A stretch of 64,000 nucleotides of DNA from Rhynchopus euleeides (lineage: Eukaryota > Euglenozoa > Diplonemea > Diplonemida > Diplonemidae), in the NCBI GenBank assembly GCA_963210315.1, contig OY723318.1:682001-746000 (forward strand), written 5' to 3'. The translations under genes and the position numbers were made by a program. Under the pieces are notes generated by a model. The model did no database searches and was not told where the DNA came from. It worked only from the letters and a program-made list of their open reading frames with translations. Positions 50,715-59,582 of this stretch are shown piece by piece (the stretch's first letter is position 1; each line of letters begins with the position of its first letter).

Positions 50715-52573
50715 TCCTGGGCACGACCTTAAACTACCTAAGACCTAGGGAAGTCGTAAAACTCAACCCCACACCCCGAGGGCTCCCCCAGGCTGGTCCG
50801 CCTGGGCAACGGGGTCCCAGTGCATAGCACGGAGCACTGGGACAAAAGAGGGTCCGCCTTTTTCCGTCAACTCTGACATGGGGAGGGACAGCTGGAGCCA
50901 CTGGCGGGGTGCTGTGTTGACTTCAGGGGGCTCCCAATGTGCTTCGGCACACCGGGTTCTTGGCCTGCGGCGGCATGGTAGTCGGTCAGAGAGGCCAGCG
51001 CTTGGTCGGGGACTACTCAGAGAGGGCGTGTGCGGACTTCAGGGGGCTCCCAACGTGCATCTGCACACCGGGTTCTTGGCCTGCGGACGTAGATTGCCTA
51101 AAGGTTTAGAAACCGGCCGAGCCCGTGGGGGTGACGAACGTACTGCCGGCCCGGGATTGTCAAGGTTCTTTCCCCAGATGGCTCACCAGTACCACCAAAC
51201 CACACGGAGAGCAAAACCGCCGGGGAGGGGGTGGGGGAAGGTGGGAAGGGCGGCATGCCGAACTACAGCAAGGATGGCCAACAATGCGATCACTGCAAAC
51301 AAGGCATGGGACACAAGAGGGAAAAAAAAAAGGTCCTGGGCACGACCTTAAACTACCTAAGACCTAGGGAAGTCGTAAAACTCAACCCCACACCCCGAGG
51401 GCTCCCCCAGGCTGGTCCGCCTGGGCAACGGGGTCCCAGTGCATAGCACGGAGCACTGGGACAAAAGAGGGTCCGCCTTTTTCCGTCAACTCTGACATGG
51501 GGAGGGACAGCTGGAGCCACTGGCGGGGTGCTGTGTTGACTTCAGGGGGCTCCCAATGTGCTTCGGCACACCGGGTTCTTGGCCTGCGGCGGCATGGTAG
51601 TCGGTCAGAGAGGCCAGCGCTTGGTCGGGGACTACTCAGAGAGGGCGTGTGCGGACTTCAGGGGGCTCCCAACGTGCATCTGCACACCGGGTTCTTGGCC
51701 TGCGGACGTAGATTGCCTAAAGGTTTAGAAACCGGCCGAGCCCGTGGGGGTGACGAACGTACTGCCGGCCCGGGATTGTCAAGGTTCTTTCCCCAGATGG
51801 CTCACCAGTACCACCAAACCACACGGAGAGCAAAACCGCCGGGGAGGGGGTGGGGGAAGGTGGGAAGGGCGGCATGCCGAACTACAGCAAGGATGGCCAA
51901 CAATGCGATCACTGCAAACAAGGCATGGGACACAAGAGGGAAAAAAAAAAAAGGTCCTGGGCACGACCTTAAACTACCTAAGACCTAGGGAAGTCGTAAA
52001 ACTCAACCCCACACCCCGAGGGCTCCCCCAGGCTGGTCCGCCTGGGCAACGGGGTCCCAGTGCATAGCACGGAGCACTGGGACAAAAGAGGGTCCGCCTT
52101 TTTCCGTCAACTCTGACATGGGGAGGGACAGCTGGAGCCACTGGCGGGGTGCTGTGTTGACTTCAGGGGGCTCCCAATGTGCTTCGGCACACCGGGTTCT
52201 TGGCCTGCGGCGGCATGGTAGTCGGTCAGAGAGGCCAGCGCTTGGTCGGGGACTACTCAGAGAGGGCGTGTGCGGACTTCAGGGGGCTCCCAACGTGCAT
52301 CTGCACACCGGGTTCTTGGCCTGCGGACGTAGATTGCCTAAAGGTTTAGAAACCGGCCGAGCCCGTGGGGGTGACGAACGTACTGCCGGCCCGGGATTGT
52401 CAAGGTTCTTTCCCCAGATGGCTCACCAGTACCACCAAACCACACGGAGAGCAAAACCGCCGGGGAGGGGGTGGGGGAAGGTGGGAAGGGCGGCATGCCG
52501 AACTACAGCAAGGATGGCCAACAATGCGATCACTGCAAACAAGGCATGGGACACAAGAGGGAAAAAAAAAAAA
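50713..52573 (+). repeat. Poly(A)-linked tandem array of three 620-bp units
   Basis: Units 50713-51331, 51332-51952 and 51953-52573 start GGTCCTGGGCACGACC and each ends GGGA(9-12). Apart from A-run length they look identical. Each holds a 52-bp direct repeat (50919-50970 and 51035-51086), a hairpin GTCCCAGTGC...GCACTGGGAC and a 155-163-codon frame starting MGRDSWSHWRGAVLTSGG. A second frame contains CDHCKQGMGHKR, faintly like a zinc knuckle. A head-to-tail array with A-tails between units is what reverse-transcribed short elements, or their multimers, leave. A run of 32 A precedes unit 1. Confidence 0.85.
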
Positions 52574-53092
52574 GGTCCTGGGTAAGACGTTAAACTGCCT
52601 GGGGGGGCCGTCCCCGGACCATGACGGGTGCCTGCACCAGGAGTCTAGCACGGCCGTGGTCCAGGGCATGACCGAAAACTGCTTGGGTACCGAGGCTCCC
52701 CAGACCAGGAAGGGTGGAGACACCTGGAGTCTAAATAGTCACACCACGTCAGGCCAGACCTTCGCATTGCACTCCGCGAAGACTGCCACACAGCCGCGGG
52801 GCAGGTGTGCAGCCTGTGGAAAACCTCGTACAGAAAAGGGTCGGCGACCGCCCGCCCCCAGTCTGAGAGGCATCAGCCGAATCTCGGTGGAGGCGGGCAC
52901 AAAACAAAAGGGAGAGTCGTCACTGTGCATATCAGCACGGTCCCGCCCTCTGTGCCAGACCAACACACCACCAAAGGAAAAGAGGAAGAGGCGACGAAAG
53001 GCAATGCCTCCGTGCGGCCAGGAGAACACGAAATAGCGACCCCCTCAACGGGGAATGCTACGAGCACGGCCAAAAATCGTTCAAAATCGTTC
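52574..53092 (+). mobile_element. Fourth, chimeric retroposon unit
   Basis: Starts like the array units for about 27 bp (GGTCCTGGGTAAGACGTTAA) and then differs entirely. Its second half (52835-53092) matches the inverted 18110-18400 region that follows the reverse-transcriptase fragment. About 519 bp in all, A-rich at the end. A shared 5' signature joined to an autonomous element's 3' end is the layout of trypanosomatid RIME/NARTc-type elements. The + frame carries RCAACGKPRTEKGRR and KEKRKRRRKAMPPCG. Confidence 0.55.
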
Positions 53093-54161
53093 AAACCCTC
53101 CAAACCCCCCCAGATCGGTCCGGAAACCCATCGAACCCCACTTTTCCACCATTCCGGGCACCTCAGGTGCCCGAATTGGGGTACCTAAATTTTGTGCCAC
53201 CGTTTGGTACCGGACAGTGCCACTGTGTGGGAGGTTGGAAAAGAAAATGCCCCAACACACCACATCTGAGGGTTGCAATGCATGTTGCTTGCCAACCACG
53301 TCATCCGGTGGGTGTCAGGCGCTATGTAGGTGGCATTAGCCAGGTCTTCGATGAGTTCTGGCTTGTATATGTACCTCCCTGCCACCATGCACCGGGAGGC
53401 TGCCTGTAGGTACGGAACAAGTCCAGATGGTCGTGTGATTCCTGTGCAGCAGTGCTCCACAACCGGGATGTGTTGACAACGACTGTTGCAACACGAGCTG
53501 TACATTCCGGGAACACACGAAGTGCGCTGTCGTGGTACCCATTGTGCCAGAATTGGTAGTTGCTGCGGTCTACTTTGCCTGGCCCAAGAGCACTGGTACT
53601 GAACGGTGCAATATGCGTGGCGAGGTGAATGCAACGGAAGGGCGCAAAGTCAATACAGCTCTCGGATGGCGGGTGGTGGTGCCACTAGTGTGTGACGTTC
53701 ACTCGAGGATACAACGCATCACAATGAATCAGCAACCGTGGACCGAGTACAATACGCTCTCTGTGGCTGGTGTGGGGGACAAAGGCAGTGCCTGTGCCGC
53801 AGGCAGGGAGGTACATATACAAGCCAGAACACATCGAAGACCTGGCTCATGCCACCTACATAGCGCCTGACACCCACCGGATGACGTGGTTGGCAAGCAA
53901 CATGCATTGCAACCCTCAGATGTGGTGTGTTGGGGCATTTTCTTTTCCAACCTCCCACACAGTGGCACTGTCCGGTACCAAACGGTGGCACAAAATTTAG
54001 GTACCCCAATTCGGGCACCTGAGGTGCCCGGAATGGTGGAAAAGTGGGGTTCGATGGGTTTCCGGACCGATCTGGGGGGGTTTGGAGGGTTTACGGGGGC
54101 TTTGGGGCCTCTGCGCCGGTTTTTTGAAAAATCGTGTTTGTCACCCCCATTTGACCCCCCC
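53093..54161. mobile_element. Long-TIR element Y2, opposite orientation to Y1
   Basis: Arms 53093-53390 (truncated, lacking about 75 terminal bp) and 53807-54161, the latter ending at TA (54162-54163) before a C-run. The centre is the reverse complement of Y1's centre. It directly follows the retroposon unit, which probably replaced its left tip. Confidence 0.85.
53439..53870 (+). CDS. Cys-rich open frame in element Y2
   Basis: Open for 143 codons before TGA at 53868-53870, without an early ATG. It begins with a cysteine-rich patch (PGCVDNDCCNTSCTFREHTK), then CAVVVPIVPELVVAAVYFAW and RKVNTALGWRVVVPLVCDVH. The patch recalls the CCN-x2-C spacing of disintegrin-like domains, which could be coincidence. 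The homologous frame in Y1 is stopped by TAA. It may be captured host sequence or a remnant of an element protein. Confidence 0.35.
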   Translation, partial: FLCSSAPQPGCVDNDCCNTSCTFREHTKCAVVVPIVPELVVAAVYFAWPKSTGTERCNMRGEVNATEGRKVNTALGWRVVVPLVCDVHSRIQRITMNQQPWTEYNTLSVAGVGDKGSACAAGREVHIQARTHRRPGSCHLHSA

Positions 54162-54189
54162 TACCCCCCCCCCCCCCCCCCGCCCCCGG

Positions 54190-54358
54190 ATCTCCCTGCA
54201 CGCTTCGCCTTGCTGGCCTGCAGAATACCACAGGCTGAGACCGCCCCACCTCCCGCGCTTGCCTTCCTGTGTGTTGCTGCGGTGCTCCGGCCTCGCCCCA
54301 CCTGCCACAACACACGCCGAAGGCAGGTTCATCCCCGCTTCTTCTCACCCTCCGGCCG
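54190..54358 (+). repeat. 169-bp duplication, copy without a gene
   Basis: Nearly identical (one difference seen, TTCATCC against TCCATCC) to 58272-58440, which directly precedes the gene at 58487. Here it is followed by unrelated sequence. Confidence 0.9.
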
Positions 54359-54744
54359 ATGCTGCACTGTTGCACAGTGTGTGTGGTGTGGTGTGGTGTG
54401 GGGGAGTCTTGCTCGGTCAGAGGATACAAAGGAGATAGGGGGAGGGGGAGGTCAGTTCATCCAGTTCTGCTGTAGTATCAGTTCGCGTGCGGAGGGGCTG
54501 GAGCGGGGAACTTCCCCTCAGCCCCCCTTCCAACCTTGCGTTTTGCAAGTGGTAGTAAAAAGAAAAACACGACAGGTCAGATTGCCCGTCCTTCCTCGAC
54601 CTCACGACTCCCCCCTACGCACCTACGGTGCTCAAACAAGTTTGTGGTGTGGCGGAAAGCGTCACCACACATAAGAAAACAGGCGCAACGGAGTCAACGG
54701 AAGCAAACGTGAAACGTAATGGCGATTCTTTTTGGCAGGGGCTG

Positions 54745-54795
54745 ATTTGATTTGATTTGATTTGGTTTTTGGTTTTTGGTTTCTTTGCATCGCAG
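54745..54795 (+). promoter_or_regulatory. T-rich tract ending CGCAG, likely splice acceptor
   Basis: TTTGATTT/GGTTTTT repeats run into TTTCTTTGCATCGCAG at 54795, 58 bp before the CAP gene start. It is the clearest T-rich acceptor-like site in the window. Confidence 0.5.
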
Positions 54796-54853
54796 CACCA
54801 CCGCACACCACGCAGATACCGGGACCGGGAAGCGTTCCTTCACAGCTCCAGCT

Positions 54854-56980
54854 ATGCACGGCAGCGCGTGCCCCCCATGGCGGATGGTGCTAGTCGGTGT
54901 GGCGGTAGCGGGGTGGTGCGGCAGCGTTGCGCACGGCGCACCTGGTGTCGTCGCAGAGCTGAGTGTGGAGGATAAGCGGGCGATGCTGGATGCGCACAAC
55001 GCAAAGCGGAGGTTGTGGGCGAAGGGCGGGCAGGGCGTCGGTGGCCGTCACCCGTACGCTGGCGGGATCGCAGAGATGTACTGGGACCCCGGTCTGGAGG
55101 CGATGGCGAAGAAGCGGGCGGCAAACTGCTACTACGGGCACTTCGGCGGATCGGGTGGGATCAATGAAGACTACAAGGAGATAAGGGACAAGGTGACGTA
55201 CGGATGGACATCGCCTATCACCGCAGGGGAAAATGTCGCGCTTTTCAAGAACAACGACAAGGATTTCACACAGGCAGCGAGCAAGGCGCAGTATATGAAA
55301 AACTCTGTGCAGGGGTGGGTGAATGAGGGGGACCTGTTCGACTGGCAGCGGAAGACGTGCTATGCGGATACATGCGGGCACTGGAACCAGGTGATCACCA
55401 TCAGGTCGCGCTACATCGGCTGCGCGGCAGCTACCTGCGAGAACGGGATCGTGGGTGCACCTCCCCAGTGGAATTCGGGGGTGGTGGTGCAGTGCAACTA
55501 CTGGCCGCCGATGGATGCGGGCTACCCGTATGAGGACGCGTGGTTCCCGGAGTATGCTGCCATGTGCATCGGGTGCGATCACTGGAATTATGACTCCGAC
55601 ATCTGCGACGATCACCTGTGCACGGGGGGGATCAACCCGCTGTGGTACTCGACCGGGGAGAGAAACGACACCGTGACGCAGTGCGACGACGGGCTGGGGC
55701 GCCTCGTGTCGGCCTGCAATAAGTGGGACAACAGGTACACCGCAGTCCCGCCCCCGACTGAGGTGCCCAGCACAGCTACACCTGCACCTCTGACGCTCAC
55801 ACCCGTGGACGCGGCGCGCACCGAGTGCCCAGAGGCGGTGCGGGTTGCGTCATTCTGGTCCGCCGACACGTTTGACCAGAACGCGCCGCTGACGTTCGGC
55901 GGGAACTTCGTTGTGACGGGCACTGCTTCTGTCGACCTGCTCACCCGCGATGCGCCTATGTTTAACTTTGGGAACGGGCCTGAGAAGGACAACGTGGTTG
56001 TCCATCAGTACCAGCTGACCGGCCACCTGACGCTGTCCGTACGTGTGGGCACCCGTTGGGAGTCCATCAGCTGCCCCAGGCATGTACCTCTGTATGGGAG
56101 CTTTACCTTCGAGGCGTCTGTGATCGACGGACATGGGTCGCTGTATGTGAACGGTAAATTGTGCGCAGAGGGGCCCATCGCTGCACCGCTTCTCGTGCAG
56201 CGGAATGTCAACCTCATCGGGAAGGCCCACCCGAACAAATACTACAAGGGCACCGACGGCCAGCTCGACGGCGAGGTGAGCTCGTTTCAGCTGCACATGT
56301 GTGGGGCTGGCAACTCTGTCCCCTCGGCGGCTCCGATGCCGGACGCTATCCCGACTGCAGTGCCGAACACACCTGCACCGACACCCCCTGCGACCGCAGC
56401 GCCCAACACAGCTGCACCTACACCCCCTCCGACCGCAGTGCCGAGCACAGCTACACCTGTCCCCCCGCCTGTTGCGACCCCCGCACCCGTCGACCCGGCG
56501 CACACCGAGTGCCCACAGGCGGTGCGGGTTGTGTCATTCCTGTTCGCCGACACGTTTGACCAGAAGGCACCGCTGACGTTCGGCGGGAACTTCCGTGTGA
56601 AGGCCCGTGTTCTGATCAACAGGTACAGCAGCTATGCGCGTGTGTTTGACTTTGGGAACGGGCCTAGGAAGGACAACGTGCTTGTCACGCAGCACGGGAC
56701 GAGCGGCAAGCTGTCGCTGTTCGTGTTTGTGGGCGCCCATTCGAAGCATATCACATGCGACATGCAGGCCCCTCTGGGGCGCGCCTTTGCCTTCGAGGCG
56801 TCTGTGCTCAACGGAAAGGCGGCGCTGTATGTGGACGGTGCCCTGTGTGCACAGGGGCCCGTCACTGCACCGCTTGCCGTGGAGCGGAGCGGCAACCTCA
56901 TCGGGCTGAGCCACTGGTCACATGACAGCCCGCTGGACGGGGAGGTGACCACGTTTGAGCTGGACACGTGTGGGGCGTGA
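54854..56980 (+). CDS. Secreted CAP-domain protein with two LamG/ConA-like modules
   Basis: 708 aa. The start at 54854 gives a clean signal peptide (MHGSACPPWRMVLVGVAVAG, cleavage near residue 27); the in-frame ATG at 54776 would bury it. The CAP (SCP/PR-1) domain spans about 40-250: HNAKRR (His near 48), TAGENVALF (near 125), CGHWNQVITIRSRYIGC (near 175) and VVVQCNYWPPMD (near 210), the two CAP signatures with the His/Glu/His set present. A cysteine-rich tail follows (IGCDHWNYDSDICDD). Then come Pro/Thr-rich linkers and two related modules of about 155 residues (324-484 and 552-708), each beginning ECP.AVRV.SF..ADTFDQ and including LTFGGNF and a LYV(N/D)G.LCA.GP hairpin, as in laminin-G/concanavalin-like folds. 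Probably extracellular or surface-associated, binding glycan or lipid; target unknown. Confidence 0.85.
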   Translation: MHGSACPPWRMVLVGVAVAGWCGSVAHGAPGVVAELSVEDKRAMLDAHNAKRRLWAKGGQGVGGRHPYAGGIAEMYWDPGLEAMAKKRAANCYYGHFGGSGGINEDYKEIRDKVTYGWTSPITAGENVALFKNNDKDFTQAASKAQYMKNSVQGWVNEGDLFDWQRKTCYADTCGHWNQVITIRSRYIGCAAATCENGIVGAPPQWNSGVVVQCNYWPPMDAGYPYEDAWFPEYAAMCIGCDHWNYDSDICDDHLCTGGINPLWYSTGERNDTVTQCDDGLGRLVSACNKWDNRYTAVPPPTEVPSTATPAPLTLTPVDAARTECPEAVRVASFWSADTFDQNAPLTFGGNFVVTGTASVDLLTRDAPMFNFGNGPEKDNVVVHQYQLTGHLTLSVRVGTRWESISCPRHVPLYGSFTFEASVIDGHGSLYVNGKLCAEGPIAAPLLVQRNVNLIGKAHPNKYYKGTDGQLDGEVSSFQLHMCGAGNSVPSAAPMPDAIPTAVPNTPAPTPPATAAPNTAAPTPPPTAVPSTATPVPPPVATPAPVDPAHTECPQAVRVVSFLFADTFDQKAPLTFGGNFRVKARVLINRYSSYARVFDFGNGPRKDNVLVTQHGTSGKLSLFVFVGAHSKHITCDMQAPLGRAFAFEASVLNGKAALYVDGALCAQGPVTAPLAVERSGNLIGLSHWSHDSPLDGEVTTFELDTCGA

Positions 56981-57136
56981 GGCAGCAGATCATCCCAGTT
57001 GTGTACACTGGGAACGGGAACGGAATCAGGCTCTGCTGCTGCTGCTGCTGTGCGTGCGCGCGCCAAGTGTCCTGCTTCGCTCGATACGCCTCGAGCCGGG
57101 GCAGGGACCCAGGGCAGCACGTGTGGCAGGGCACAG

Positions 57137-57167
<31 letters not shown>

Positions 57168-58271
57168 GCAGCAGCGTCGGAGCCCCGTTGACAGATTTAA
57201 TGTACGACTTGCCATGCAATGGAACGGGAAGTTCCAGTCAAAAGGTGTTGTTGCGTTCATTCCAACCCACTCCAAAAGGTGGTCAGCACCCGCAACACAT
57301 TTTTGGGCGATTCTTGACATGCTGGACACACAGAAGGGCGGGGTACCAACATTCCCCTGGTTTGTTTCCTTTCGTTTGTTTCTCTCCCCCCCTCCCCCTC
57401 CCTCTCACCTCACCACCCCTTGTCTACGGTGCCCTGGTCCCAGACCTGCTGTTGGGGCTGTTGCCTGGATTTCTTTGGTTTTTTTTTTGCATCGCCCAGG
57501 CAGACTGTTCTGTTCGATAGGGCGCCGCCTCACCACCACATCGGTTTGAGTGCTGCTGCCCCTGTTCTGCCTGCGGTGATCCATACGGCCATACGGCCAT
57601 GATTTTATACTTGTCCTTGCGGCACAGGTGTGCTCTGAGGCGGGATCCACCTGCACCCTCTCAGCAGCGCTGTGCCCTTTGCCACCTCCGTCCCGGCGTC
57701 AGCCACATGATGCGGGGGCCGTGGCTGACACCTCCCCTTCTATATGTTTTGAAGAGATTACAAGATGGTGTGGGAACTTTTTCAGGATCTGTTTGAAGAG
57801 GCCTTTCGTACTCTACACTCATCACACACCACCACCACACTCAAGAATATCTTCTGGCCCCTGGCCCCTGGCCGTCAAAGCGTGCTTCTGTCGGGATGCT
57901 TTGAAACCCACGCTGCTGGGGTGGGTACCGGGCCTGCCCTCTGCCCTCCTGTGGCGTGTGGTGTTTGTTTCTTGCTGAAGGCTATAGTTTTGTGAAAGCC
58001 TCTCAGCAGCGCTGTGCCCCCTGTGCTGCGTCACAGCGCACAGTGCATCTGAGCCATTTGACTGATTGAAGGGCATATATCCTTGCCAGCCGCACGGCGT
58101 CCCGCCCGGCTGGCCCACTGCGGGCCTTGGCTGGCACCGCCCTCTGCCACTGTCACACCCCTCCTTGTTCTTGTTCTTGTGTGGGGAAGGCATCAAACCA
58201 TGAAATGAAAATGGAAGCAAAACAACGGGATGAACGAAAGCAGATGACATGGTAGCGCAGTCCCCCCCCCT
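56981..58271. other. Intergenic stretch
   Basis: A (CT)n tract at about 57131-57161 followed by AAATGCAG looks like an acceptor site with no gene behind it. CTCTCAGCAGCGCTGTGCCC occurs twice (57658 and 57991). No gene is supported. Confidence 0.45.
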
Positions 58272-58440
58272 ATCTCCCTGCACGCTTCGCCTTGCTGGCC
58301 TGCAGAATACCACAGGCTGAGACCGCCCCACCTCCCGCGCTTGCCTTCCTGTGTGTTGCTGCGGTGCTCCGGCCTCGCCCCACCTGCCACAACACACGCC
58401 GAAGGCAGGTCCATCCCCGCTTCTTCTCACCCTCCGGCCG
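58272..58440 (+). repeat. 169-bp duplication directly upstream of a gene
   Basis: Ends 46 bp before the start codon at 58487, so it covers the likely leader or promoter of that gene. The other copy is 54190-54358. C-rich text near its end may act as the pyrimidine tract. Confidence 0.9.
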
Positions 58441-58486
58441 TTACTGCACGTGTCGTCTCGCACTGTGCCTGTGCCGAGCCACCGCC

Positions 58487-59047
58487 ATGCCCAAGGCAGC
58501 GCAGCAGGATGTGCAGTGTGGCGGGGTGTGCGGGTTCCTGGGACCGAGCGAGCGCTTCGTGGAGGCCGTGGTGGGGGTGCTGCGGAAGCGGGACGTGGCG
58601 AAGTTCGTGCAGCAGGCAAGCAGCGGTGTGGACGAGGTGACGGTGGCACACGCGGTAGTGCTGCTGTCGCGTGCGTGCCTGCTGCCGCAGGAGGTGACGG
58701 CGCTCAACGTTGTCGCTGGGGTGTGGCTGGTGCTGAAGTACAACGACCACCCCTCGTGTGCGGACGAGCTGCCTGAGTACTTCTGCAGGCTGCGCGAGGC
58801 GGAGTCGGAGCAGGAGCGTGTGTCGGTGACGTCAGAGCTGTCTGCCGCCGCCACGCAGCTGTGGCGCCGCATGGCGATGCGCTGCGTCGTCACCCCGCAG
58901 GAGCTGACCGCCGTGCTCGCCTGCACCGCACCCCACACCGCACCCCTGGCCCTCAGGCCCCGCAAGGAAACACACCCTGCGCTGTGGACCGCCATGCGCG
59001 AGTGGACAGGCGTCGCCACACACTCGAAGCGCGTCCACCTCCCATAG
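58487..59047 (+). CDS. Small helical protein, weakly cyclin-box-like
   Basis: 186 aa, GC3-rich, start at MPKAAQQDVQ in a good context (CCACCGCCATG). Residues 20-100 read as consecutive helices: ERFVEAVVGVLRKRDVAKFV, VTVAHAVVLLSRACL and ALNVVAGVWLVLKYNDHPSC. The last recalls the cyclin-box helix that ends in AxKY, which is the only family hint. Residues 110-150 are two further helices, and the tail is basic. No signal peptide or membrane segment. A decayed relative of its first codons may lie at 50190. Confidence 0.6.
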   Translation: MPKAAQQDVQCGGVCGFLGPSERFVEAVVGVLRKRDVAKFVQQASSGVDEVTVAHAVVLLSRACLLPQEVTALNVVAGVWLVLKYNDHPSCADELPEYFCRLREAESEQERVSVTSELSAAATQLWRRMAMRCVVTPQELTAVLACTAPHTAPLALRPRKETHPALWTAMREWTGVATHSKRVHLP

Positions 59048-59582
59048 CCTCCAGGGGTGCCGGTGTGCCTTGCTGGCCGTGCTGCCCTCACGCCTGCAGC
59101 CACCCTCCCCGCTACCCCCACTTGCCCTTCTTTTGTGCCGCATCTCTCTCTCCCGGCTTGTCTCTTCGCTTCTCTGTTTAGCTGCCCACCCCTACGTGGC
59201 CGCGGTGTGCACACCACACTCCACTACACTACACACACTGCGATGGCGTGCACGTCTCTGCTGCACTTCCTCTGCCACACCCTGTGTGCCTCCCCCGTCG
59301 CCTGCGCTCGGTCGCAGCCTCTCATCTTTAGAACCTCCGGCACTCCAACGGCACCCCCACCCCCAACCCCAGCGCGACCAGCCACCCACCCCCACCCCCA
59401 CGCCCTTCACTCGCTTTCTGTGCTGACTGCGAACCGCCAAGGCCACGAACCTTCCTCCGGGGGGTCGTGTTTCTGCTGTGTACAACACCTCCTCGCCTCC
59501 TCCTCCTGCCTGCTCTCCACCACCACCACCCCCCACACACCCGCCACCACCACCTCCAGGGTTGCGAGCATCTGCCGCAGCT

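Noticed and set aside
50713-51331. HDV-like ribozyme or spliced-leader RNA gene in the 620-bp unit
   Set aside because: TGGGCAAC followed by a hairpin recalls HDV ribozymes, but the required nested pairing with the unit's 5' end could not be made by hand. No known spliced-leader exon sequence was seen either.
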